64,000 nt of DNA from Cryptomeria japonica. Its lineage: Eukaryota; Streptophyta; Pinopsida; Cupressales; Cupressaceae. The position numbers and the translations under genes are program-made. Below are positions 11,900 to 23,930 of this stretch, one piece after another. Under the pieces are notes generated by a model that was not told the origin of the DNA, ran no database searches, and saw only the letters and a list, made by a program, of their open reading frames with translations. The DNA lies in assembly GCF_030272615.1 (NCBI RefSeq), contig NC_081409.1, positions 910,861,330 to 910,925,329 of the forward strand. The letters run 5' to 3'. The first letter of the stretch is position 1. Each line of letters starts with the position of its first letter.

Positions 11900-13138
11900 A
11901 GCCAAGGATCTTCACATCACTCCTCTTGTGTAATTTTTTTTATGCTCTTTCATTCCTTTGAATGTGAGTTGCAATTCTAAATGTCTCTTAGGGTTTGGAG
12001 ATCTTTATCCCTTAATAGGTAACACATTTTGGCATAATAAGCACTGTAATAAAATACTAAACATGGAGATTTATTAGGCCTTAAATATGGAGGAAATATG
12101 GTCATGTTCTTAGAAAATATGGTGTAAAATAAAAAACTAGACACATTAGATCTTTTATTGATGTTAGTAAATTTATTGATAATATACCTAGGATTAGTTT
12201 TGCCTCCACATTTCTCTTTGAAGGTTCTTTGGAGTCATCTCAAGAACCTATGCTTGCATCAGGTGAGCTTCTATACTAATCTCTAGCATCATCAGTCAAA
12301 GATTACATAAAAGGTTTCATGATAACATCCTCATCTTCAATCTAAAAAATCATCAATAAAATTCAGAAAAAATATAAGTGATCCTCACTAGATAATGCAT
12401 TATTTATAATATTTTCAATTAAGGCACTCCTTATCTCAATAGAAATGGGGTTTGGTATCTTGGGATACCTTTAAAATCCAATTGTATATACGTCTAAATA
12501 TTTAGAGGTGATCTACCAAGAACATGAACATGACCACCACCTACAAGTAGATTATTTTGTCGTCCAATGAGGAAACGTTCTATAATAATGACATTTACCC
12601 TTATTGTTGTGGTGGGACTAAACCTCCAACATTAACAACTATGATATTATAAGATGAGTGTCATGGATTAGCAACCTTTACAATTGGGAATCTTTGATAG
12701 GACTATCTAGGATTAACAACATTACCAAATTCACTTATGTTTCTCAAAGCATCAATTTTCCTTCTAAGATCATCTCTTATTTTCAATTTTGGGTCTTGTC
12801 TAATTCAACTTCGAGGTCATTCACTTCTTTCAAAGGATGTTGGTCTTTTGAGTTATCAACATCTTTCACAATACTAGTAATATTTGTAAAATCAATATTC
12901 AAATTCGCACTACCTCTATGGTCTTTAGATCCAAAGGCTACAATATCTTTATACAAGAATGGAATTTTTTTTCTTTTGTGGGAGATGAAATATGTTCATT
13001 AAATCTATTATTGTTTGGATTTTCTCTCGGGGAAACTACTCTAGTGAAGAATTTCTCCTTAATATTTTCTTCTAGTTCTACTCTTCCCCTCTCTTTTTCC
13101 AAGATATTCATAATCTCGTGATATTTGGGAGCCATCAA
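11900..13138 (-). pseudogene. Decayed Ty3 (Athila/Tat-like) gag
   Basis: The - strand translation, with several frame changes, gives MAPKYHEIMNILEKERGR at 13138. Downstream, between about 12440 and 12180, it gives a series resembling EDEDVIMKPFM, LTDDARD.YRS, PDASIGS.DD and FKE. That is the Retrotrans_gag pattern of Athila/Tat elements (ARDWYRSLP..SIGSW..F). Frameshifts and stops are frequent. No protease or RT was found to its left. Confidence 0.55.
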
Positions 13139-14716
13139 AGGATTCTCATCTTGATTAAAATTTGATCTACTACATTATCTTTCATTCTTGAAATTATTAT
13201 TTATATTTTTAGGATTATCATGTTGACTTGAAGAATTAGTAGCAAGAGTTGAAGGCCTGCATGTTTCTTTTGCTCTCTAAGTTTTTTTGTCGTTTTGAAA
13301 ATCTCATACTAGCTTATCTTGTGGATCATTATAGAATAATGTTCTTCTCCCATCACTCGTGAATTTGTCCTTTCAAAGAAATTGTTCACCAGTTTAGAAA
13401 TGTCAGAGTCATTGGCCTTTCAAGAAAAGGACTTCAAGACCACATATAATTTTCACAAAATATTTTAAATCTCTCGAATACTGACTAAAGAGAACAATTT
13501 CTTGGACAAATTTAAACTCTACCAAAAGAAAATCTCTAGAATTTAGGAGAATTAAGTTCTAAATTTATCAATTAAGTACTCACCATAGACACCTAAAAAT
13601 GCCTCATCAATTTCACACTAATTATTCGTCTAATTAATTAAGTAATTCTTTAATTATTTGATTAAACTAATTATTTCTTTTGATCATCACATTCAACATT
13701 TCTAATTATTCACTTTCTATTCTCGAATAAATTTAACCAGTTAATCCTCTTCTATATATTAATTAAATATTAATTATTTAATTAATTATGACATTTTCCT
13801 CAATTAAATAATCTTTAGTATTTAATTAAATTTCATTTCTAATGTTTAAATAATATCTTTTGAATTATTCAAATTAATTAATTATTCTTCTAATTCCCCA
13901 AATTCTAATTCTAATTAATTTCATCTAATTTCATTTTACATTTCCCCAAATTTGAATTTCATATCATTTCAATTAATTTCATTTCGTCCAAATCAACATT
14001 TCACCAAATGTGAATTTCAGTTAATTTCATGTGCATTTCAGCATTCGAAAGTCCAAATTCAAATCCAAATTGAAAATGAAAATTAAATTCAATTTCAAAA
14101 TCCTACAGCACGTGTTGAAATCAAACTGATTGATCAAATCAGTTAACTCAATTAACTCTTCAATCACCCATTTTCACTCAAAATCAGCTTTTTCTGACTA
14201 ATCAATCAAATCAGTCTTCTAGTCCATCTAATCAGTAATCTCTCAATCAATTTAGTCAACTGACTAATCTATTCAATCCACTAGCCAATCTATTCCTCAA
14301 TCAAATGAGTTAACAAATCAATCAACTCTGTTAACAGATCAATCTATTGAGTTCACTGATCAATCAATTTTAGTTACTATCAATCAACACTTGAGTTCAA
14401 ATTCTCGCCCCTTCTATGTTGAAAATATATAAATTCAATCTCTTTTCTCATTTTCAAGCTAGATCACAGTCTTCGAAATAGTTTCTAATCTATGCAGGAA
14501 ATCCCAGTGCAATACCTGAGAGCCATCAAAAAGCGACTTGGAGAAGAACAATGGAAGAAAAATCTAGAATAGGGAGTTTCTTAATTTAGTTTAATTTATT
14601 TCATTTCCTTTAAGATTTGTTATTTTCATTGCACATGTTTGTATGTTTTGATTAGATAGATTTGTGATCCTGTTTTATCTAATCAACATTCAACACATTT
14701 TCAAGCATGGAAACAC
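13139..14716. other. AT-rich LTR-like or leader sequence
   Basis: It is dominated by TTAATTAA, TCAATTAATTTC and 'caatcaat' runs, similar in style to the L LTRs but not alignable by eye. A TATA-like 'atatataaat' sits near 14427-14436 on the + strand. It may be another LTR or the leader of the Ty3 remnant. No coding sequence is supported. Confidence 0.3.
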
Positions 14717-14734
14717 TCACCATTAGAGTCGCCA
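14717..14734 (-). other. Possible Tat-type primer-binding site
   Basis: On the - strand it begins TGGCGACTCTAATGG, which resembles the TGGCGACTC primer sites common in Tat-lineage Ty3 elements. A possible LTR end (TGTGTTATC) starts five bases further right, at 14740. The second half of the match is poor. Confidence 0.3.
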
Positions 14735-16391
14735 ATCTATGTGTTATCAACTAATTCCTTAATATCTTCTAAAAATAGCAACTTCTTATGCTCAAGGATC
14801 TCAGGAGGTTGGCCAAAGAATGGGGAATTCATTTCAAATTTAATTCCATTTGCACTTCATGCTCTACAAACCTAGGTGGGTTTCCCTTTAATATAATCAA
14901 CTAAAGATAAACAAAGAGTAACTAAATGATGCTTTAATAGATAAATTTGCATACATTATGACAAGGATTTATGAAATATATCATGGAATCTGTTTTAATT
15001 CCTTGTATTCATTCGAATCCAAGTATGAGAGTATGGAATAATTAAGAATAATTTAGGATTTGCTTGAGATTTATCATTGTGATTGGTTTTGGGGTTTCAA
15101 AAGAAATATTTCAATCAAGTTAACGCCTATTCGAACTTACAGAATCTCAAAGCCTTGCAAAGTTCTACCACAACAATCTAACACATTCCAATAATCAATT
15201 AAGCATTACTACATAACAATAATGAACCTATGAAGGACAACAACATGACTCTACTAGATAATCCATTTGCAATTCAACAATCTTAATATTTCATGAAAAG
15301 TAATTACTCCATTCATTAAATAAAAGTCATTCACAAAATACCCATTGCAAGAAAACCATAGTTGACTCAATAATACTTGATCATTTTATTCACAAGTAAT
15401 ACTAAGTTACAAATTAGAGACAATCACACTGAAGAATGTGTTTATATTATCTTCAATTGAAATGTGCATTGCTATGACATAAACTTCCTTACAAACCTTG
15501 AACACTGAACCCTGTGACAAACTACTAACCAAATTATTTTTCTCAATATTACAAGTCTTGGAATCCTTTACAATGAGGCTCATATACCCTGAAATATACA
15601 ACCCGTTATAAAATAATTTCCCTTTTCACTTTTGAACCAAAAATATTTTGAAGTCTTGTTTGTAGTTGTCAAGGTGGAAGATCGTAAGGTTTGCAATGTG
15701 CCACATTCCAATATTAGCTCTTAACCCACATACATGACAATGGTCTAGGTGTTGACCACAACACAAATGAGGCCCATATCACTTCCTTTGAAGAAACAAA
15801 GGAGATATAAATGTCATGTGAGTTGATATCTTATTTGGCCTTAGCTTAATTAGGTTCCATATTTAATTGTTTATTAATTGCTAGTATATAGTTTGATCAT
15901 TGGAGCTACAAAACTATTAAACTATAGATTCTATATCAAATTTGTACATTGTGGACTACATTTGATTTGTATTTGATGTACACTAAAATATAAAATTAAT
16001 TTGTTGATTATCATTATCAGGTGTCAATTTTCTAATTACTAAATGTGAAGGATGTTTCAAAATGTTGTAACTGTTGTTCGCTTTTTTATTACTACGGTTT
16101 TGTAAACAGCCAAAAAAGACATTAAAAAAATCAAAAAAATGTAACACAATGAAACTAAGGACATTTCATCTTTTTTGATCATCAATACCCAATTTTAGGA
16201 ATAATAAGCAATGTGTAACACAAAACAAAACCATACAACAAAAGGTATTCCCTAAGAAAACCTTTTTGCGATAAAACTCAACATCAAAGCACTGAATGTT
16301 ATCTAAAAACCTAGATTATAATACAATATTATGGTAAAAGCCCCATCAATCAAAATCCTTGACCTATGTCTCAAGAATATCTAGTAATATA
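14735..16391. other. Unassigned AT-rich sequence, possible LTR
   Basis: I see no coding sequence, clear repeat or second LTR copy in the window. It could be the 5' LTR of the decayed Ty3 element, but only the neighbouring primer-like site supports that. Confidence 0.25.
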
Positions 16392-19010
16392 TGTTGGAAG
16401 TATGAGCTTGTATGGTTTTCATTGATATCAAACCTAGATATCTAGATGGATTCTGGTCTCAATATGATCTTGATTGTTGCAACTATGGTTTATGTTGAAA
16501 ATTGAGTTTGGTAGTTTTGGTGTTGGTTGTGGCATTACGATTTAGGTAGTATTTATGTTCTCTGGTAGTAAGTGTGTATGTCAAACAGGTCTGGAAAGCC
16601 TCTAGTGACCTCTGGGTATGTTGTTGATTGTGTTGTGGTTTAGTGGACGTGATTTTATGGTTCGTGTAATATTATCAGTGTGTTTTCATATGGTTTCTTT
16701 GTTTCACAAGAGAGCTTTGTTGTTTCATGTTTGGGACATTCAGTTGTGTTATGTTTCAGTGTGTCTAATTGAGTTATCTTGGTTGGATCATATTGCTTTG
16801 GTCTGGATATGCATTGGAAGATGTTTTAAGAAGTTATAAGTCTCACCATGGTGTATGGAGATCTACGTGAGGTATTTTGTATCGAAAGATACTCTTTGGC
16901 AGACTAATTTTTCTACGCTTCATTTGGTATCATCTTTAGAGAAGGTAATAGCACATGGGGATCATTGGATTCATCTTAGGAGGATGTATTGTGATGTGTT
17001 TTGGCCCCCTATTTCTCCTAGAGTAGACTATTTTGAGTAGTTTTAGTCTAGTGGCTTATTTTGTATAATAATGCTTATTCTAGTTTTGGTCGACCCTCAA
17101 TTAAGTTTTCAATGAACTATTTCATGTTTAAGGAGTATAAATGTATGAGTTGAATTTATATTGTATGAATTGTGTGTGAATTAATGAGAAGAGTATACAA
17201 ATAATGTGCAAGCAGATTTGAGAGTGCAAAATTCAGAGCTTTGAAGGTGGTATATTCAGTGAGATAGTGTGTTGTGACAGTAGTGGTTATCAGATGTGTT
17301 TGACATGATGTTGGTCTCTTGCTCTAGTTGTTCAAGGACAAATTCATGTTTAGGAGATCCTTCTTAGTTTCAATTATACTATTTCCTTCGTTGTTGATTG
17401 ACAATGAGTCCTTTGGCAGTAGCTTGTATCTTGCCCTAAAACAGTGAGTCCTGATTGTGCAAGTCCATGTATCTTGCCCTAAGGCAGTGTGCCTTAGCCT
17501 TACAAGTCCATTGGATGTTGTTTCTCCTTGGCAATGAGCCTAAAACTTTGTAATCATTCATATTCATATTGTGAGTTAGATTCTCAACATGGTTTTTCCC
17601 ACTTTAGGTTTTCCACGTAAATATGGTGCTCATGTGTTGATGATGATGAAATAGGGTAGATAACTAAGAGAGGGGGGGGTGAACCAGCCCTATTAGGGGA
17701 AAAACCACGATGGGGATGAACCCACAAAATATGTATACTCAGTTAGAAGTATTACAATGGGGAATGCACATGCATTCAGGCACACTTCCTAGAGCTCACT
17801 ACTCAATAATAAGAAGGGCTACAACCTAGGGAAGTCTCACTGCCTTACAAACAAATTTGGATCACATCCAGAAATCATAAACTGAGAAATATCATCTGTA
17901 ATGTCTAGTTACAGTCCTAGTTAAGCACATAACAACTCTCACTTAACACTTCTTATCTGCTTCTGAAAGATCAATACATTATTCCCTCACATACTCATAC
18001 TCGTCCACTCTTCCTCACAATGCTCTAATGCAAAGTTATTACATTTATTTATACATAACATCAACCATGGAAAGATCAACAAGGTCCGTTCAACACACAT
18101 AAAACAATTACAATGATATAGTTGTTGATCAAAAACAAATTATCACATGCGGACCAAAGCAATGTGGGCTAAGACATAGCATGGACCTAAATCATCTCCT
18201 TGAAAATGCTACACCTCCAAGAATTATGTCGTGAACATCTGCAACATACTACAAGCATCCAATCAGCCAAGAACATTAACAACACCAATATATCAAAGAA
18301 AATCATCAATTACAAGCTCAACGATTAATGCGCACCACCAACAAAAAAGTCACACAATCCAAAAACATCCATAAGCATCATGAATTACCATAGCAACATT
18401 CGCACCAACACAAATTACTAGAATCATCAACATCTTCATACCAAACCTTAGGAACACTAACTACAATGACTGTCAACCTTGAAAAATCACTTGCGGACCT
18501 CCAAACCACAAACCACTTGAATTGAGGATACACACCAACATTCCAAATATATCTCCAAATCCATATATCAATATATTACAATGCAGAGAAATGCAGATCA
18601 AAATACTGCAAAACTGACATCACTGAACAACTAAAAAACTAGCCACAACACAGATACTCATAACTCAATCAAATCTTCATGCAGACCTCTGTAAATTCAA
18701 TTGAATAAACTACAGACAACCATCTACAAACCCTTTAATCTGCACACTCTGATCTTCACCATACTGAACAAACTAACTCACTTAACTTCACTGCATCAAT
18801 GTCACGGATAGAGAAATATGTTGACATCAATGACAACACGTCTCTCAAATATCTCTCAAACAAATATTTGCATCATTCTTCCAACAATCTCACCAAACGT
18901 CCAACAGATGATTGATTTGTTACTGCTATGTTAGCTTGCATTGTTTATAATTAATGTATTTTAAAGTTTCAAACTAATTCACCCCACCTCTCAATCCTAT
19001 CGTGTGCTCA
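16392..19010 (+). repeat. 5' LTR of copia E, with a solo LTR inside
   Basis: It runs from TGTTGGAAG to TGTGCTCA, ending five bases before the primer site. It shows the copia hallmarks 'ggtttttcccactttaggttttcc' (17590-17615) and, after the solo LTR, 'aattcaccccacctctcaatc' (18975-18997). Removing the 1260-bp solo LTR and one 5-bp duplication leaves about 1.35 kb. The short ORFs inside (for example 16618-16839) are not supported as genes. Confidence 0.6.
17647..18906 (-). repeat. Solo LTR of the copia F family
   Basis: It is flanked by a perfect 5-bp target duplication GATGA (17642-17646 and 18907-18911). On the - strand it starts TGTTGGACG and ends CCCTATTTCA. It matches the LTR of copia F through most of its length: 'acaatggggaatgcacatgc' at 17754 and 47998, 'gttgacatcaatgacaac' at 18820 and 62898. 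No internal sequence is present, so it is a solo LTR. Confidence 0.88.
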
Positions 19011-19015
19011 ATAAT

Positions 19016-19027
19016 TGGTATCAGAGC
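19016..19027 (+). other. Primer-binding site of copia E
   Basis: TGGTATCAGAGC is exactly complementary to the 3' end of plant initiator tRNA-Met, the usual copia primer. It sits five bases past the LTR end. Confidence 0.92.
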
Positions 19028-19071
19028 ATTGGTTTCTCTTTGAAAATCTTAAAAACTTGAGGTAGATATAG

Positions 19072-19243
19072 AATGGCACAAGAACTTTATCTTAAGACAC
19101 TGATGTTTGATGGAATAAATTTTCCTTATTGGAAGGACAGAATGGAATCTTACTTGGAGACTTTGCAAAATGAAATTTGGGATATTATCCAGACTATTTA
19201 TACACCTCCTCTGAATGGACCTACAACTTTGAATGAACTTAAG
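19072..19243 (+). pseudogene. Copia E gag N-terminus
   Basis: The start codon lies 44 bases past the primer site. The translation has the copia capsid opening FDGINFPYWKDRMESYL, then IWDIIQ and the end NELK, where chromovirus B begins. The same frame continues at 44572 on the other side. The capsid would form the particle shell. The split makes it non-functional. Confidence 0.85.
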
Positions 19244-20887
19244 TGATAGGGAGGTTGCTAGGTAATTGCTCAAAAGGCCAATTTTGGTCAAGAGGTCACG
19301 AAAGGAAACAAAAAGGTACTGTTTATGTCTGATCCTTATGTTTGCAGTAACAAGATTAGTTATAGTTGATAGGTCTCTCTACAAGTCTCCACCATCAACC
19401 TCCCTTCTTGCTAAAACCTCACACCCTTGCTCAAACTTACTTCAACTCCTCACTTCACCCATCTACACATTTCTCAACCCCTGACTTACTGGACATTCAA
19501 CTTATTCTTTCAGTGTGCATTAGGCAAGTCCAACATGATCATGTGGAAGCAACAAGGTTTAACTCAAGATTTGACAACCAACTTAGTTTAAGGCCCATAG
19601 CTCTTTAGCTTACCCAACTCACCAATCAAAGGTCAAAACCCCCAAATGAGATTACACATTTCCCAAGGTCTCAAATATAATTGCTTCATTGTTCTAGAGT
19701 GATCACACAAATTCCATAAGTCCCAAAATCCTCCTTGCAATCAGGCTCATACTTTTTGACAAAAACAGTCAAAAAGGGCTACTAGCCCGTGGAGGGGTAA
19801 TTGCCACTTTTTTTCTTATTCTGCTCAACGATGGTTAAAAAATCCAACAAGCTTGTCTTAGATGATGATTTAGAGGTCTAGGCTCAAATTTTTTTCAGGT
19901 TTTAGGCTCCATTAACCAGGTTTAGTGATTGTCCACAAATTTGGACTTAAAAGTAGGGTTTTGGAGGGTTTTGAAGTGTAACCACTGGGTTTGCATTGTT
20001 GTTCACCACTACAAGTTCCTAGATCTCCATAGGACCTTTTTCATGTCTTCAACATGTGTCCCCTACCTCTTCCATACAATCATTATGCCAAACACTTGGC
20101 AAACATCTGAGAAAAGATGTGAAATGCCATTGTCAATGTTAAAACGTTGCCCTTTTACCAATCACCTGCTGCCACATCTTTGGACCTGCATAGCAAGGAG
20201 TTTGAACTGGAAATATACCTCAATGAGGTCTGCAAAACACTAATAAAACTTCCTATTACATAACCTTCATAGTTACAATTCTTGGTTAATGCTCTTGAAG
20301 CATTCCTTGAGACATTTTGTCAAACACAATTCACAAAAATAGTGAACTCATTGTTTTGCTTACAAACTGAGAATGTTTAATATTGATAAGCTGCTCTAAC
20401 AAACCAAGATGATTCTCAACACCCTTGGCCATATGTCTAGACCTCTTCCTCATACATTTGTTCACTCCAAATTTCTTTTGTGTCCAAATTTTGAGTTTTT
20501 GATCATGCTACTAGTCGAGTAATCAATACTTGCCTAGTCTTCAACTCAAATCCATCCTCCAAGGACAATTTTGGCACAAAATAAAGCATATGTACACTAT
20601 ATACATGCGTACCAAATTGACTAAATCCATTTTGTGGGATCCCAGACCTAGATTAGTCAATTTGTTGCATTTTGTAACCTCAAACCCTTGACAGGGCAGG
20701 GAACACACATAAGTGAAATAATTTTGTACAATCAAATTGCCAAAGGAAACCAGAACAACAATCACTTAGATAGAATTGTACAACTATTATGCACACTTTC
20801 CAAAGGTACAGTACAGACTAGAAAAGCTACAGTACAGACTGTTACTCCAAGGAAGAAAAAAACAGTGATAAAAGCCAAAATTTCATG

Positions 20888-20892
20888 ATTTC
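20888..20892. repeat. Target-site duplication of element L, left copy
   Basis: ATTTC directly precedes the LTR start TGTATGG at 20893. The right copy is at 37312-37316, directly after the LTR end TCTACA. Confidence 0.92.
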
Positions 20893-22359
20893 TGTATGGT
20901 GGAAAAGTGGGCGAATAAAACTTAAAATGTGAAAATTACGAGAGATACCAGTCCACACACACACATAGGACTTCTTGATGCAAGCTATGGAGTAACGTAG
21001 TGTTACTCAGCTTCCCAAGGAGGGTCCCATGGTTCTCTATCTCACAATATCCCTCAAACCAACATTTTTGCTCTCAGATTACTGAGCAAAATGGTTTACG
21101 GATGGCAAATATGAGAACGAGAGATGCTTTTGATTGATTTAGTATGAAATGTGTTGTAAGCTACGTATGATTCCAAAATGCAATAAACTAAATGATAAGA
21201 TGACAAGATTAGTATGAATACTATCCTAGCATACTATATTTAGTCTATAATTGAGCTAAAATGATAAATAAATTACTCTAACATGCATATTTAGTCTAAT
21301 TCCTGATCTAAAAGAGGCTAAATGATGAGCATATATGATATGAAAGCTTGAAAGAATTTGAGCATAAGTGTGATGCTTCAAATTTGAAAGATGATTCTTG
21401 AGAATGGAGGAATGAGAGCTCTATTTATAGCACAAACAGGGCAATGGATGGTCAGGATTGAAAGGTTTAATCAAGGGCCAAGTTTGAAAGTTGGGGATCC
21501 ATGTGCACAATTTGCACCAATGACATGGTGACAAATGTCAACATAAGATTGGGTTGAAAGAAGAGGTTGGAGGTATTAAAGGCCTGAGAAGACCTCATGG
21601 TTATCTAAAGGCTAAGGGTCAAGTCTAAGTTAGGTTTACCCAATGAATTAGGATCTAATCCAAAGATAAACCTTTGTGCAAATGATTAAGGGATAATTAT
21701 GGTCAAAGCATTAATGGCCTGATGAGACCTTTGGGTTGGGTAGAGGTTGAGTCAAAACAAATGTTTTAACCATGTGGAAGGATTTGAAATAACCATTAAT
21801 GGTTATTGGAGACTTTGGGGATTAAGTGGTTGAAGGTTGGAAGCCTTTAATGGTTTTCAAAGAGTTTAAGGGTTTTGGTGGTTGAAGGTTGAAAACCTTC
21901 AATGGTTATCCAAGACTTTGGGCCATTTGAGAAGTGACCTCCCTTTGCTTAGGGATGTGACAAAGTTTAGAGGGGGTTTAGGTTAATTAGAATTGGTTAG
22001 AAGATTCTAGAAGGGGTTAGGAAGGGGTTTGGGATTTTGCAAGTGGATGGAGAGGATAATAGGATTTAATTGAATTATTTGATTTCCATTCAATTTGGTT
22101 GTAATTAAATAAACTTGATTTATTCAATTTAGGATAACTATTTAATTAAATTTGAATTTAATTAAAAGTGGCTAGGGGGATTTAATTGAATAAAATAATT
22201 TATTCATTAAATGGTATAGTGAATTTTATTTAAATAAATTGAGTAATTTACTTAATAAAATAGAGGAATGTGGATAATTTAATTAAATTGGATTTAATCA
22301 AATAGGGAAATGAACATAAAATATTCATTTAGGAATATGGTCATTTTTATACGTCTACA
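20893..22359 (-). repeat. L LTR, left copy (3' LTR)
   Basis: It is 1467 bp and starts TGTATGGTGG, ending ATACGTCTACA. A - strand TATA box CTATAAATAG lies at 21421-21430. It differs from the other two copies only by scattered single bases that I could find by eye, so the insertion is young. Confidence 0.93.
21421..21430 (-). promoter_or_regulatory. TATA box of the L LTR promoter
   Basis: CTATAAATAG on the - strand, followed by GAGCTCTCATTCC. The same site occurs at 33838-33847 and 36373-36382. The one in the right-hand LTR (36373-36382) would drive the composite element. Confidence 0.65.
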
Positions 22360-22373
22360 TTTTGCCCCTCTTT
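22360..22373 (-). other. Polypurine tract of element L
   Basis: On the - strand AAGAGGGGCAAAA lies directly before the LTR start TGTAGACG. The plus-strand cDNA primer belongs here. The equivalent copy after the middle LTR is at 34777-34790. Confidence 0.75.
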
Positions 22374-22690
22374 GAAGTGACGTGTGTGCACATGTTATTT
22401 CAAAGAAAAATGATTGTTTTTGTGTTTTTATGATCAAATGCAATTTTTGTTGTGTCGCTCTCTTATTTGCAAGTCATGCCCCAGATTTGATGTGATGCCC
22501 CAGATTCGATATTTGATGTGTGATGCCCCCTCGGGAGATGAATCAATTTTTTTTTTTGAAAAATTTTGATTTAAATTGATGAAGTTCGTATGATGTGTAG
22601 CATTTCGTGCTTGTAGAAAGTGTGTAAATTGATTCATCTCTCGATAAATTACAACTGTTTTGGTATAGGGGAGACCGCGACCATATTACA

Positions 22691-22736
22691 GGCCCAGTTA
22701 GCAAACCCTAATTTCATTTTCCTCCTATAAAAGGGG
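22691..22736 (+). promoter_or_regulatory. Core promoter of the PMD gene (site II, telo-box, TATA)
   Basis: Three plant promoter motifs follow one another on the + strand: GGCCCA (site II, bound by TCP factors) at 22691-22696, AAACCCTAA (telo-box) at 22703-22711 and TATAAAAGGGG at 22726-22736. The start codon is 72 bases past the TATA box. The site II plus telo-box pair is typical of plant housekeeping and ribosomal protein promoters. The same block is present in the deleted internal copy at 35108-35153. Promoter activity is inferred. Confidence 0.65.
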
Positions 22737-22969
22737 AAAAGGGCTTGATTTAAAGTCATTTGTGCTTTGTTGACTTTTGAAGAAAGATAATTTGCTCTAG
22801 AGAGAAAATGCCTATTGCCTATCACAGACACCGTTTCGAGCGCGTTCGGAGGTATCGGAGACCAGTAGCGCGTGGACCACTAGTAAGTCATCCCTTTTGA
22901 CCCCTTTTTGATTTTTGGTTTTGTCGTTTTTAGGTGTTTTTTGAATTTTCAAGTTCGAGCTTTTCGGTT

Positions 22970-23560
22970 TAGCGCGTCTAAGGCATAGATTAGCGCATAC
23001 GCAGTGCGAAGTAGCGCATCAAGCTCAAATTTAGGGGTCGCGTCCGAAAACATTTGTTAGCGCATAGGATTTCTAGGTTAGCGCGTGCACGGAAAATAGC
23101 GCATGTAAAGGTTTTGGTAGCGTGTCTAGTCAACAGGTTAGCGCATAGGTATAGCATAGCGCATAAGGGTCGCAGCAGGTCGCATAGGGAAGGGGGTTTA
23201 ACGTGTAGGACTAACCTAGCGCATAGGGCTGAAAGGGTAGCGCTTAGGAAGAGTAGATTAGCGCGTAGGACTAACCTAGTGCATAGGATGAAAAGGGGAG
23301 CGCTTAGGGAGATTAGATTAGCGCATAGACAGAGTCTAGCGCATAGGTTAGATTGGATAGCGCAATGGAGGAAAAGAGTAGCGCGTAGACAGAGTCTAGC
23401 GCATAGGACAAATTAGATAGCGCATCGATATAAAAGAGTAGCGCATAGATAGAATCTAGCGCATAAGGCAGATAGGTTAGCGCGTAGGACAAGCAGCCTA
23501 GCTCGTGGGTTTGTTTTAGCGCATTGGGAGTCTGTTTTAGCGCATCCAAGAAAAATTTGC
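22970..23560 (+). repeat. Degenerate TAGCGCAT array (left arm)
   Basis: More than twenty copies of TAGCGCAT or close variants (TAGCGCGT, TAGCGCTT) are spaced 18-21 bp, with a higher-order period near 60 bp ('tagcgcatagacagagtc' recurs at 23331 and, as variants, 23391 and 23451). An array in the opposite orientation lies at 32700-33230. A copy of its first 400 bp is at 35380-35786. Confidence 0.88.
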
Positions 23561-23754
23561 AGTTTTGGCCGAGTTTGAAAAATTATGGTTTCGCGTGCCT
23601 GTCGTGTTTTTGATGCATTTATCCAAGATGAGTATTTGTATAACTTGTTTTGATGTGCAATTTTCCAAGTTATGTATAGATATCAAGTTGTTTGTGTTGA
23701 TCAGAATATGATTATTTGCGTTACCTGTTTCAAGTTCAATGTGTGTGAAAGCCT

Positions 23755-23930
23755 GAGTTGTTTTACAAGCCGATATGGGTTGGAAACTTGAGTTGTTTTA
23801 CAAGCTGATATGGGTGGGAAACCTGAGTTGTTTTACAAGTTTATGTGATTGTGGTACTTGAGTTGTTTTACAAGTTTTGATATGGTTTTTGAGAACTTCA
23901 GTTGTTTTACAAGTTGTTATGAAATGATAG
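23755..23930 (+). repeat. 35-bp tandem repeat in the PMD intron
   Basis: Five copies of GAGTTGTTTTACAAG plus about 20 bases start at 23755, 23790, 23825, 23860 and 23899. The first four are spaced exactly 35 bp. Confidence 0.88.

Noticed and set aside
16618-17040. Two + strand ORFs (73 and 61 residues) in the copia E LTR
   Set aside because: They are hydrophobic or mixed chance frames inside an LTR, with no second copy in the window to test conservation.
20541-20888. Small ORFs in the chromovirus B LTRs (also 43851-44051)
   Set aside because: They are similar in both LTRs only because the LTRs are repeats. No domain, and they lie in noncoding LTR sequence.
22434-22637. 67-residue - strand ORF present in both L internal copies (also 34851-35054)
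   Set aside because: It is shared only because the two segments are near-identical copies. It overlaps the hairpin and the T/A runs, has no domain, and its differences are not informative.
23054-23416. 120-residue Arg/His-rich ORF on the + strand (and its counterpart 35471-35875)
   Set aside because: It is only the translation of the TAGCGCAT array inside the PMD intron. The unit length keeps it open. No sign of a real gene beyond the periodicity discussed in the findings.
22970-23560. A CRISPR-like array
   Set aside because: Short repeats at regular steps suggested it, but the units are degenerate, the spacers are only about 12 bases and themselves repetitive, and the context is a plant retrotransposon.
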